Shown here: positions 41,342 through 53,777 of the stretch, piece by piece | Layout of the letters: the number at the start of each line of letters is the position of its first letter | Position numbering within the stretch: position 1 is the stretch's first letter | Assembly: GCA_009746045.1 (NCBI GenBank) | Contig: RPFO01000280.1 | Location: forward strand, 1-56,639 | Source: Mesostigma viride | Lineage: Eukaryota > Streptophyta > Mesostigmatophyceae > Mesostigmatales > Mesostigmataceae | Direction: 5' to 3' | Length of the DNA stretch: 56,639 bases | The notes under the pieces: generated by a model | What the model saw: the letters and a program-made list of their open reading frames with translations, nothing else | What the model was told of the DNA's origin: nothing | The model's database searches: none | Position numbers and translations under genes: made by a program

Positions 41342-42164
41342 GTTCTTTTTCGCCTGCGGGTGCAGCCCCCATAATGCGTACGAGCAGCTTCACGGCTTTC
41401 TTCTTTGGAAATCAAGAACAACGGGCCTGACAACAACAACAACGACAGCAGCATCAGCTCCAACAAGAGTGAGTTGCGGGATTTTACGTACGTGGTTTTT
41501 CTATTTTTTTTTTCACCTGGCATGTTGAGTATTCATCCCATTTTGCGTCATGACGGCTTCCTGAACGACGACTCTCTCTCCCTCTCCCTCTCCCCCCCTC
41601 TCCCTCTTATTTTTCACCAGGTTTTTCATGCCGATTTTAAATCCCTTTTGCGTCATGCTCCTTGTAGCGTGATGTCGTCAATTGTCACTCACAACAATAC
41701 TATCATTGTGGTTCGTTCTTTTTCGCCTGCGGGTGCAGGTCACGAGCGTTGCGTACGAGCAGCACTTACATCATTAAATCAAGAACAACGGGCCTGACAA
41801 CAAGAACAACGACAGCAGCATCAGCAACAACAAGAGTGAGTTGCGGGATTTTATGTACGTTGTTTTTCTCATGTTTTTTCACCTGTCATGTTGAGTATTC
41901 ATCCCATTTTGCGTCATGCCGGCTTCCTGAACGACGACTCTCTCTCCCTCTCCCTCTCCCCCCCTCTCCCTCTTATTTTTCACCAGGTTTTTCATGCCGA
42001 TTTTTAATCCCTTTTGCGTCATGCTCCTTGTAGCGTGATGTCGTCAATTGTCACTCACAACCATGCTATCATTGTGGTTCGTTCTTTTTCGCCTGCGGGT
42101 GCAGGTCACGAGCGTTGCGTGCGGTGCGTCATCAATCCAAGAACAAAACACGATGTGGCTAAAC
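41342..42164 (+). repeat. ~370-bp tandem repeat with exon-like blocks
   Basis: GTTCTTTTTCGCCTGCGGGT occurs at 41,342, 41,715 and 42,081. Each unit has a CTGCGGGTGCAG acceptor-like site, about 100 bp of CAACAACGACAGCAGC-rich sequence, a GTGAGT donor-like site and a pyrimidine tract. It looks like a duplicated exon-intron block. No long frame supports a protein. Confidence 0.6.
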
Positions 42165-44425
<2,261 letters not shown>

Positions 44426-44477
44426 TTTTACAAACACCATAATTCTGCCAACGTCACTCTTCCTGGACCGTGTGATA

Positions 44478-44881
44478 GTTACGCCCGCCGTCGTTTCTTG
44501 TCTTACTGGAAGAGCACATGACCAACATTGGTTGTGCTAGTTACGCCCGCCGTCGTTTCTTTTGCCTTTTCGATGTCGAAATATATCTCGGGAAAGATGC
44601 ACCCCCGTCAGTTAACTTGTCATCTTGTAAGCTCAATCTTTCCATGATAGTTACGCCCGCCGTCGTTTCTTTTGCATCTTCGATGTCGAAGTGTTTGTCG
44701 TGAAAGTTGCATCCCCGTCAGCTTCTTGTAAGATCAATGTTTCATGATAGTTACGCCCGCCGTCGTTTCTTTTTTATTTTCGATGTCGAAGAATATGTCG
44801 TGAAAGTTGCAGCGCGTTCGTGTCCATTGTGATCTTGTGATATCAAAGTTTCCCATGATAGTTACGCCCGCCGTCGTTTCT
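44478..44881 (+). repeat. Array of five palindromic motifs upstream of the gene series
   Basis: GTTACGCCCGCCGTCGTTTC starts at 44,478, 44,540, 44,650, 44,750 and 44,861. Between copies TTTTCGATGTCGAA and GATGCACCCCCGTCAG recur in diverged form, so the array arose by tandem duplication. It mirrors the array at 4,585-5,140 upstream of the minus-strand gene. Confidence 0.8.
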
Positions 44882-44991
44882 GTTGCTTCTCGTTCGTTTA
44901 AAATATCTAATGAAGTTTTTACCATCGTTCACCTAAAACAAATTACTTTAAATCTGCACCCGTTAAACCACACCCCCCTCGAAATGACTCC

Positions 44992-45231
44992 ATGGTTGCA
45001 GAACAAATGTCAGAAGAAGAACAAAAAAAATGCTTCGGAAACCACAAGCGCAAAAGGAAAGCCGATGACAATTTAGAGACCCTCTCGGAGGATGTGCCGG
45101 AGTTGGTTTCTTCGGATGACGAGTTTGAATACTCAAAAACATCAGGGGGACAAGTTCTTGAGAAAGCATGGAAGGTGTTTGTGACAAACGCGTTTGTGGA
45201 ATGGATAAAAAAAAACTATTCCGAGGAATAG
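44992..45231 (+). CDS. Small Lys/Glu-rich protein of unknown function
   Basis: 79 residues from ATG at 44,992; a second ATG lies 15 bases later, just after a TTGCAG acceptor-like site. Residues ~12-25 are basic (KCFGNHKRKRKA), a possible nuclear-localisation stretch, followed by an acidic stretch (SEDVPELVSSDDEFE) and a C-terminal hydrophobic/basic helix. AATAAA follows at 45,251. The next gene begins only about 70 bp downstream. Confidence 0.5.
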   Translation: MVAEQMSEEEQKKCFGNHKRKRKADDNLETLSEDVPELVSSDDEFEYSKTSGGQVLEKAWKVFVTNAFVEWIKKNYSEE

Positions 45232-45299
45232 TAACTTGTTATTATAAAATAATAAATTAATGTTTATGAATTTTTTTGTTCGTTTTTTCCCTGAAAAAG

Positions 45300-46055
45300 A
45301 TGGAGTCCGAGATCGTGAATGAAGTCTACGGAAGCGTCCTTCAAAACGTTTTCAAACAAGTTCGCTTTCTGTCGCGTGTCATATTCGAGGAAGTTCGAGT
45401 CGCGCAGGAGAGGACAGGCCGCCACTTGGCCGTTTTATTGGCGTTTGATTCGTTCAGCCAAATGGAGAGAATTATGTACGCCCAGCTAGCTGATATGAAC
45501 TTCTGTATTCAAGAGGGTTTTTTCAGACCACAGATGGATCTAAGAGTGCCCATAGACCCAAGGACGGAGTTCCGCCTTTTGGTGTCGTTCATTACAAAGG
45601 GGCCAAAGATAGAGTTGGGGGAAGAGGAAGGGGCTCAGCTTGGGTGCACCTACGGGCGCGCATTTTACCCGAATGTTACGCATTCTCTGCGCGTGAGGGC
45701 TGATGCATGTGTAGGGGCAGTACCCCTCAACATGAACTTTTTCTTGCTCTCTGACCCGATCGTGAGGGATGGGGATCGCATGCGTAGTACGCGAAAGTGC
45801 TCCAAGGAGGGGTGTGGGTGCGAAACAGGACCTCATATCAAGTGGTGTAGAGGATGTAGGGATGCCAGATATTGCAGTGAGGAGTGCCAGCGTGCGGACT
45901 GGAGTAGGCATAAGGATAGATGCGAACGTCTGAGGCAAGCGAGGGAGGTGCTGGCAGGGGTGAAGTGGGGGGTTAACGTGACGACGATACTGGATAAAAC
46001 TATGGGGTCTGATGTCGACTTCTCCTTCAACTTCCACGACGGCTCTGCCTCTTAG
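45300..46055 (+). CDS. MYND-type zinc-finger protein
   Basis: 251 residues. The C-terminal half carries a MYND finger at residues 167-208. Its ligands are C167, C172/C174, C183, C186, C192, C196, H204 and C208, with the usual YC-x3-C and H-x3-C spacing. MYND fingers usually bind proline-rich partner proteins. The N-terminal ~160 residues are mixed helix/strand and unrecognised. The start is the first ATG, about 70 bp after the previous stop and preceded by TTTTTTCCCTGAAAAAG. The stop is TAG. Its partner is unknown. Confidence 0.75.
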   Translation: MESEIVNEVYGSVLQNVFKQVRFLSRVIFEEVRVAQERTGRHLAVLLAFDSFSQMERIMYAQLADMNFCIQEGFFRPQMDLRVPIDPRTEFRLLVSFITKGPKIELGEEEGAQLGCTYGRAFYPNVTHSLRVRADACVGAVPLNMNFFLLSDPIVRDGDRMRSTRKCSKEGCGCETGPHIKWCRGCRDARYCSEECQRADWSRHKDRCERLRQAREVLAGVKWGVNVTTILDKTMGSDVDFSFNFHDGSAS

Positions 46056-46156
46056 AAAAACTTGAAATGTAGAGTAATAACTTGTTTATATGATGTTATA
46101 TTTAATGTTTAATGTTTAATGTTTATAACGTATCATTTTCCTCCTACGCGCAGGAA

Positions 46157-46357
46157 ATGGTGGAGGTTAAGGAGAGTTTGGCCAAAAGGCAAAGGACCGA
46201 CACACTTCGACATAATGGAAGGAGTCTTCCATTGTACATCAAAAAAATAGTCGAGGATTACTGGCTCGCTTCCGACTCGACTCCTCGTCCGAGTCCGGTG
46301 ATACCGGACAGTGTCAAAGTCTGGAAGGTTTCAGCACATCAATCGCACATTGAATAG
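46157..46357 (+). CDS. Small basic protein, unknown function
   Basis: 66 residues from the ATG just after a CTACGCGCAG acceptor-like site. It is rich in Lys, Arg and Ser and has an IVEDYW patch. The spacing of about 100 bp on either side, same strand, and the upstream CAG fit its neighbours. No family recognised. It could be an exon of a longer transcript. Confidence 0.45.
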   Translation: MVEVKESLAKRQRTDTLRHNGRSLPLYIKKIVEDYWLASDSTPRPSPVIPDSVKVWKVSAHQSHIE

Positions 46358-46521
46358 ATAATGTTTTATCGCCATATTGCTGTTCGACAAGTTGCGCCTT
46401 GGGGCGTTTCTTTGCGCCAAATTTAAACCTTCGTATTAATAAACAAGTACAATAAAAAAATTTCAAAACGTTTTTTGAATTTTATTTTCCGGGGCCGGTA
46501 TGTTATCGTAACTTGTCGCAG

Positions 46522-47388
46522 ATGTCCGGTTCGACGGAAGATTCGTCCGATTCGTCTAGTCACCTCCTGATGGAGGATTGGCAACGACTTCAACAACACC
46601 AAGCGGTTGCCACTGTCATTCAGAGTGTTGCTCGCTCAATAGGGGCGCCGCGCAAGTGTGATGTGTCCACTTGCAAGAAAACCGCTCTCGGATTTGACTT
46701 GTATTGCCGAAAGCACGAAGAACATTCTCGTCACATCGAAAATGCCCTCAGTCGCGGACTTGGAATGGCGGGCGCCCTCGGACCTGGATTGGCGGGGGGG
46801 GCCCTGCGACTTCGCCTGGACATGACTGTCGGAGAGGTCGTGGGTGTAAATTTTGATTTCACCAGGGGAGACGAGTACTTCCTTGAAGATTGGATAGTCA
46901 AAGACTCCGCGACAGGTGCGGACTTGGCAAAGGGAGGCTACGTTGCCGGCGCCCAAGAAAATGGTTGGAGTAGCTTGAGATGCTTTTTGATGACGACACC
47001 TTTTGCCGACTCGCGTGACACGGATGTAAGCGAACTTTATCGGCGTATGTGTTTTGCACTCGCCGACATTCCGCTGATAACTCAACGAGAGTTCGATTTT
47101 CGCGTGGAAACAAAAGCCAAAGCGATTGTATCCGGCGTGAAGGCGATTGTGGAGGAGGAGCAGGATTCTCTGTGTGCAGAGTATTTGGAGAGAGTGGCCC
47201 CGATGAAGACGAGGAGGTCCGAAATCTATCCTGACACCGGCAACAAGGAGGCAAAGTTGGTGGCCGCCAAAGAAGAGATGTTCGCTCGTGTCGATGAAAT
47301 GGCGGCGAAAGAGGTTCCGAGAGTTCGCTCGATCGGTTGTTGCAAAACCTGCAGAGAGTGGAACGAGTCGCGGGACAGTCTATATTGA
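46522..47388 (+). CDS. C-x4-C-x10-C-x2-H protein, paralogue 1
   Basis: 288 residues. Start is the ATG directly after TTGTCGCAG. Residues ~48-68 hold CDVSTC...YCRKH, a small zinc-knuckle-like motif with C-x4-C-x10-C-x2-H spacing. The rest is mixed alpha/beta with a helical, Lys/Glu-rich C-terminal third and a CCKTC cluster near the end. The same motif spacing recurs in the next gene. The palindromic motif begins 6 bp after the stop (47,394). Function unknown. Confidence 0.6.
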   Translation: MSGSTEDSSDSSSHLLMEDWQRLQQHQAVATVIQSVARSIGAPRKCDVSTCKKTALGFDLYCRKHEEHSRHIENALSRGLGMAGALGPGLAGGALRLRLDMTVGEVVGVNFDFTRGDEYFLEDWIVKDSATGADLAKGGYVAGAQENGWSSLRCFLMTTPFADSRDTDVSELYRRMCFALADIPLITQREFDFRVETKAKAIVSGVKAIVEEEQDSLCAEYLERVAPMKTRRSEIYPDTGNKEAKLVAAKEEMFARVDEMAAKEVPRVRSIGCCKTCREWNESRDSLY

Positions 47389-47668
47389 TATGAGTTGCGC
47401 CCGCCGGCGTTTCTCTGGTCTTGAATGCCCCCCCTCTACATACACATTATATTGTCTGGACATTCGTATGTAGTGACAATCGTAGTCGATGTGATTGCCA
47501 TTCGTTTGTACGTAGAAAGTGGTTGTTGAGGAAGTTGCGCCCCAGGGCGTTTCTTTGTTGCATTTTCTTCAAATTTTAGCTCGCATAAATAGATGAAGAT
47601 GACTTAATAAATGCCAGTTTTTTTTAATAATATAAACTACTCGCGGCCGGTATGTTCTGGTTTCGCAG

Positions 47669-48403
47669 ATGTCCAGTCTGACGGTCGACATAAGGGGACG
47701 TCCATATCAGGACGCTGTTTTCCGGATTTTTGAGAAGGATCCCGAAAAGAAGTGCCGGGATAGGAAATGTAAAAAGCTGTCAATTACCGACATGGGTCTG
47801 TGTGGGGAACACATCGTAGCTTTTGGAAAGGACATGATTTCCCGTCATTTGCAACAATACGTTGACAACAATTGTGTGGGAGGGGCGCAGATGGACGTCC
47901 TTCTTGAGGATGGAGTGGACGGAGCCAAAAGGGCTGTAATTCGGCTGTCGGAAATGGATGATGACAAAGAGGACGTGAACATTCGCCTTAAGAGGCACGA
48001 CGATAACACGGCCGATTGTGTGTTTGGGTCTCGAGGAGTGGCGGATGAGAGGCAGGTCTTCCATGATGCCGCGGAGAAGGTGGTGGAATGGATGATGGGT
48101 TGGTCAAATCTTGACGTTCGCATATTCAACCGTCTGACGTCTGATTTCCTTCTCCGGGGAAGTTTCAAGATGGTTGACCGTGCAAGGCAGTCCAGGAACC
48201 AGGTATCCGTTTCCATGGCCAGTCCGATCGCACGCATGATTGAGGGGGGCCCTCTTCCGCGCAACCTTGCCTCGAGATTTCGAAAATACCGTGAAGGGCT
48301 CGACCGAAAATCAGCAGCGATTTCCCATTCGCGAACCACTTATGGGTCGACGGAGGTGGTAACGGAATTTTTTTGCATTTCCTTGCCAATTGATTCTTTA
48401 TGA
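47669..48403 (+). CDS. C-x4-C-x10-C-x2-H protein, paralogue 2
   Basis: 244 residues. Start is the ATG directly after TTTCGCAG. Residues ~30-50 hold CRDRKC...LCGEH with the same spacing as its upstream neighbour. The rest is charged and unrecognised. The 25-40 bases before the ATG (GGCCGGTATGTT then CGCAG) match those before paralogue 1, which supports duplication of gene plus leader. Two palindromic motif copies precede it at 47,394 and 47,534. Confidence 0.6.
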   Translation: MSSLTVDIRGRPYQDAVFRIFEKDPEKKCRDRKCKKLSITDMGLCGEHIVAFGKDMISRHLQQYVDNNCVGGAQMDVLLEDGVDGAKRAVIRLSEMDDDKEDVNIRLKRHDDNTADCVFGSRGVADERQVFHDAAEKVVEWMMGWSNLDVRIFNRLTSDFLLRGSFKMVDRARQSRNQVSVSMASPIARMIEGGPLPRNLASRFRKYREGLDRKSAAISHSRTTYGSTEVVTEFFCISLPIDSL

Positions 48404-48625
48404 GGGACATAGAGTTGTTTGTATAGAGAGTGAATTGACGAAAGTTGCGACGGCGGTCGCATCTTTTAGTGCGTCGTTCTCTTGTTATGAATCTCTGTTC
48501 ATTCTGAATTATAACGTTGTTTGTACCTTGACATAATGATGCATTTTTTGTATTGAGTTGCGACGTGGGGCGCATCTTCCTGCTGACTCGTATGTTTTTT
48601 CCAATTTTTTTGTTTTGTGTTGCAG
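48404..48625 (+). other. Intergenic or 5'-intron segment with two motif copies
   Basis: Motif-like copies at 48,444-48,464 and 48,557-48,577 have GCATC rather than GTTTC at the 3' side. TCGTATGTT followed by a T-rich tract and TTGCAG leads directly to the next ATG. Confidence 0.5.
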
Positions 48626-51600
48626 ATGGAAAAGGGCGGCCCTACATCGCAGGTGGTCGGCGACTCTCCCCCTAGGGGGGAAGGGTCAGAAGGGCAACCA
48701 GTTCAGGCCCAAGGCGCCTCCCCACAACAGCCTCCTCACAAGCGTGCAAGGGAGGGCACGCCGCCCCCAATGGTGGAATCTGGTGTCAGCTTTGCCGCGG
48801 TCACTGGGAAGGATGAGTACCACGGTGGTCTTGAGATGGTGGACGATCCGGTTAAGCGGATTCAGATTGAGCGGTTTGAGCGACTCGCGAATGGCACTCG
48901 TGAACAGCAATTCGCGCTGTACCAAGACATCCTTAATGACAAACCTGAAGTCGCCAAGGTGCCTTATACCTCCAAGCGCACATTCATGCCTCGTTTCGAA
49001 ACCCTGCTCCAGCAGGAGCTAAGGTTGCGTCGGTTGGCTCAGAATGCGCCAGAGACAGTAGCCGCCGCGCCCTCCCATGCCGCGCCTGCCGCAGTAGCCC
49101 AAAAGAGGGGGGAGAGTGTGCACGAGTCGGCCGCAGTGCCCTCAACCGCAAGGGATCCCCCCGCGACTTCCAAGCCGGTCGCGACGGGCGATATGCCCCC
49201 GCCGCGGCAGAGGGGAAGGGGGAAGGGGGTCGATGGAGGGGAAGTCCTCGATGTTTTCGATATGACGCTGGGCAATTTGGAAGGTGGCGGGCCGATCTTC
49301 GTAAGTCTCCGCCCATTAAATTGATGTCGTGAAATACAATACGCATTTTTTTGCAATATTCGCCAGACATGTCATTTCCGACAACTAAGCGGATTTTTAC
49401 TTTCCGTTGAAATGTTCGCAGGGCCGGCAAGAGGATGTTGGTGCAAGAGAAGCCCGCTCAATGGCGGGAAGCACCCAGGTACATGAGTGCGTCAGATTCC
49501 TCTCCGGTTTACTTGTATTGAAAAGGTTTGCGTGCGTATATCCTTGTTTATTTTTGTAGTAATTTTTTTCTTGTGAATGGACAATCGCGTTTGCTATTTT
49601 TACAGGGAAGTCCGTTCGAGCAGCAAGAGGGCGGTGACAGGAGGGGAAGTGGATCTTACGGTGGTTCCACTGCAGAGGGGGGAAGGGTAAGTTACCGTTG
49701 ACTTACAAATTGAAAGTTTAGGTTCGTCCTCAATTGACAGAGTTACGACGGCCGGCGTTTCTCTACACTTTTCTTACATTAAAAATCTTCCGTTGATAAT
49801 GTTCTTGCAGGAAGCCGGTCGTCAGGGTGGGGCAAATCTCCAGGGAGAGGGGGCTATCGCTGTCGGTGAGCCTGTGTCAGAGGGCGCGGGTGGAAGCGAC
49901 GGCGATACTGCGAAAATGACACGCTTTAAGGAGCAAGCGGATGCTTATCAACTGAAGAAGTTGGCAAAGTGGGTTGTGGCCGAGGTGAGAACGGAAACAG
50001 CCCCACCTGAGGTACGGAACCAGATGATGACTCTCCATCAAGTCGCTGAGTTGATCGTGAAGAATGCGTGCGCGCCCGATGGCGCCACACAGCCTGAGGA
50101 GATCCCGAGCGCCAAGGCCTTGATAAAGTGGATGGAGGAGAACCTGTTCGAGGGCAAAGGGAAGGAGAGGAAGTGTAAACTGAAGACGGTGACGATGGCG
50201 GACGCCAAGACTCTGATCAAGATGTTGAAGGAACACGATGCCCGCCGGGACAAGTCTCCGAAGATCGCGAAGGGGTCGAAGAAAGCGGCTGAAGCAGCAG
50301 CGGTTGAGGGGAATGAGGTAAGTCTACCTCTGTTGTGAGGGGGGCTTTGTTCTTGAGGTCCAGGTTTCATGTAGGTTGCGACGGCCGGCGTTTCTCAAGT
50401 GTGACACTTACTTCCTTTTGACTAACACTTACTTCCTTTCCTGATTTCGCATCGTTGAGGGAAATGAGCCAAGTGTACCTCTGTTGTGAGGGGGGCTCTG
50501 ATCTTGAGGTTTAGGTTTCATCTAGGTTGCGACGGCCGGCGTTTCTCAAGTGTGACATTTACTTTATTCCTTTCGGTTATGCTTTCCTGATTTTTTCATA
50601 TCATTGTTAAGGGGAACGAGGTAAGTATACCTCTGTCGTGAGGGGGGCTTTGATGTTGAGGTTCAGGTTTCATGTAGGTTGCGACGGCCGGCGTTTCTCA
50701 ATCGGCATTTACTTTATTCCTTTTGGTTATGCTTTCCTGATTTTTTCGCATCAACGCAGTACGTGCAGGCCGAGAGGGCGACCCACGCGGCCATCCTGTA
50801 CTCAATCAGCCTCGACCAGCACGCGCGCCGCGAGAACATGAAAATAGATAGTACGTGGACTGCTGCCGTCGACGAACACCAGAAGGGACTCTCCGAAGCA
50901 CTTGCGACCTACAAGGGGAAGGCGCTGAAGGGAAAGGGGAAAGGAAAGGAGGTGGAGGTTGCGGATGCTCCCGTGTCTCTGCTTGAGAAATGGGAGAAGT
51001 CCCCGGTGTCGCAGGATGATGATGACATCCTGGATGTGAACGATGAGATCGCGAAGGGCAAACGGTTGCGGAAGCAGCTTGCCGTTCAGCCTCGGGACCT
51101 CGATGAGATGTCCAAAGCCTTGGTGCATCGAAATCGGGTGTGGACAAGGAACCTGTTCGTGGGGCCTCAGAAGCTCCTCGCACGAGACTTGCATCTGTCT
51201 AGAGCCGAGCAGAACGCCACCATTTTTGCAAACTCGGAGTCCGACTACGGCCACGACAAGCTGGTGATTCCTGTGTGGCGGTACTCGTTCCAGTTTTTGG
51301 CTGACCGGTGCCCCAACAGTTTTCATGACTGGATGAAAAAGGAAGGCACCCAGCGTCAGCTCGCGCAACTCTTCGGGGAGATGGGGGGGCACGGACAATG
51401 AAGGCTGGCTACGCTCGCGCAATGACTGACAAAGAGATTGATATCTACCTGCGAACGAGCTCGGCCAAGGGAATGGCCGAAGCTGCTTCCACCGCGGTTC
51501 TGACAGGACCGGCCGATATTCTGGACTCACTTAAGCCCGTGGACGTGAGAAAGGCCGCGCTTTTGGACAGTTTGTGCAAGTCCGCCTGGGAGATGGCTCC

Positions 51601-53736
51601 ACTCGAGAAGAAGACACCGTTGCCGCCAGCCATTTGCGGCTTTCTCGTGCTGGACGGGAACCACTTTACCACACTCATCAAATCGGTGAAATTCGAACTG
51701 GTCACCGACAATATGACGGTGGACCAAAGATCTGTGTGGTACCAGGCAATGCTGAATGGTTTCATGAAGGCGGAAAAGCTCAGGGTCGTTGCGCGGGGAG
51801 GGAAGGAGCAGGAGGTCACGAAGACCGTGGCCGCGGCGAAGCTGGAGGAGTGGGCAACTGATTGGACGAATTTCGGGGGGTGGACGTGCAGATGCTCAAG
51901 GGTGAGACCATCCTGCCGACCTGGTGGCAGATCCGTGAACAGAAGGTAAGCCAGGTTGCGACCGCCGGCGTTTCTATAAGTGGTTTTCTTGTGTTAATTT
52001 CAGTATGCCATTAGTTCGGTCAAGATGCGACCGCCGGCGTTTCTATAAGGGGTTTTCATGTTCCACCTTAGCATGCCATATTTTGGTCAAGATGCGACCG
52101 CCGGCGTTTCTGTCAGTCGTATTCTTGTTCTCAGTTGAGTTGTGCTTATTTGGGAGGACTGTCGATGTGTCTCTGCGCGTTGTTGCCCTACGGGGATGCA
52201 GGTTACCGAACAAGTCGGCAAGATGATCGAAGTTGTCAGGCAGCTCGGGAACGCCATGAACGCCGAGGACACAGCCCAAGCCAAGGCAACGTGGGGCTCA
52301 GCGCTGGGGGATGTGCACCGGGCCTACCAGGCATATGGACCCGTCAAGAGAGGGAAGGGCGTGTCTCTCCCAACTCCTCTGTACGGCAAGATCTGGGCGA
52401 TTGTGAAGCCCTTTTGGCAGAAAGGAGAGCAAGCCAAGGCCGAAGGGGACGGCGCAGGCGACAAGGCAGGAGGGGCTGAAGAGACGGACAAGTGGGGGCC
52501 GGACCAGAAGAACTTCATGCAGCGCTGGCTGTTCTGGTGTGAGGACCCTTTGAAGCCCGCTGTCGACGGCAAGCCGGCGATCGCACAGGATATCGCGGCT
52601 CGGCAAGACTTCCTTGACACGCGCCCTAAAGACAAGGCGCACGAACTGTCCATTTTCACCGCGCATCGGGAACTTGCGAGTTTCCAGTACTTCGACAGCC
52701 TGATCCAAGCGCCGATCATGTCCTGTGAGGCCCCTCCCAGCAACCTGATAAAAATAATGGAAGTCGCCAAGAATTTGATAGAGGCGGCAAAGCAATTCGC
52801 CCACATCAAGTTCCTGGAGAACCCCGAGCTGATGGCCGCTTGCAAACAACTAAACGGGACTTTCGACCCCGTATTGGTGAGGGAGCACGTGTTTGGCGTG
52901 AAGCTGAAGGGCACCGTCGCCACGGACCTCGACAAGTTCATCGCCGACTGCCGCCTGACCAGAGACTTTTGGCGGGTGATCGTCACGGCCACGAGGGCGA
53001 TCATTCTCACGCTGAGGGACCTTCCGCCGGCTAAAAGGAAAGTGGTCGACCAGAAGGACTGGAAGTTCCCGAGAGGGCTGCTCGCTTCCCACCCCCGTCA
53101 TTTGTATGACGATTTGGGGGTGAAGACCAAACATCTGCTGGGTGTGCCACAGCAGGAGGCGGCGGCGGAGGAGGAGGTGCAGGCGGCGGCTAAGGAGGAG
53201 GGGACTGCCAAGGCCAAGAGGGGGTGGTGGGACAGGCTGGAAGCCTTCACCTATTGGGACGGGGTGAAGATGGGACCCGACTGGATCGCATACAGGACAA
53301 TGACATGGAAGGAAAACGAAAAAAGAAAGGATCTGGTGGTGACGAAGGTGGTGGACGAGTTGTACACGGGGTCTGAAGACCTTCCTGGGAAGCTGAAGGA
53401 CCAGGCGTTTGCTGTGCTGGACCTGACAGCTGACAGCAACGAGAAGTGGAGGAACCTGCGCGAGTGGGATCAAGACTGTATTCCGGTCGACAGCCAGATA
53501 CCCTTACCCTCCTCCCGTTTGAGGTATGCCGCGTGGGATGTGGTTGACCAGATCACCAAGGCCCTGTTGAAGGGACCCTCCAGAGTTCTGCTGGTGTTCG
53601 GGTTACCCGCCCATATCCGCCGGTGGAAGCGCCTGGTCCGACTTATCAAATATCGGCTTCTTGAAGATGGGTGGCAAGACGTCGACATGGACTTTGCCGT
53701 GGTCGTGGACGACGAAGACGACGGGGATCATCATTC

Positions 53737-53777
<41 letters not shown>

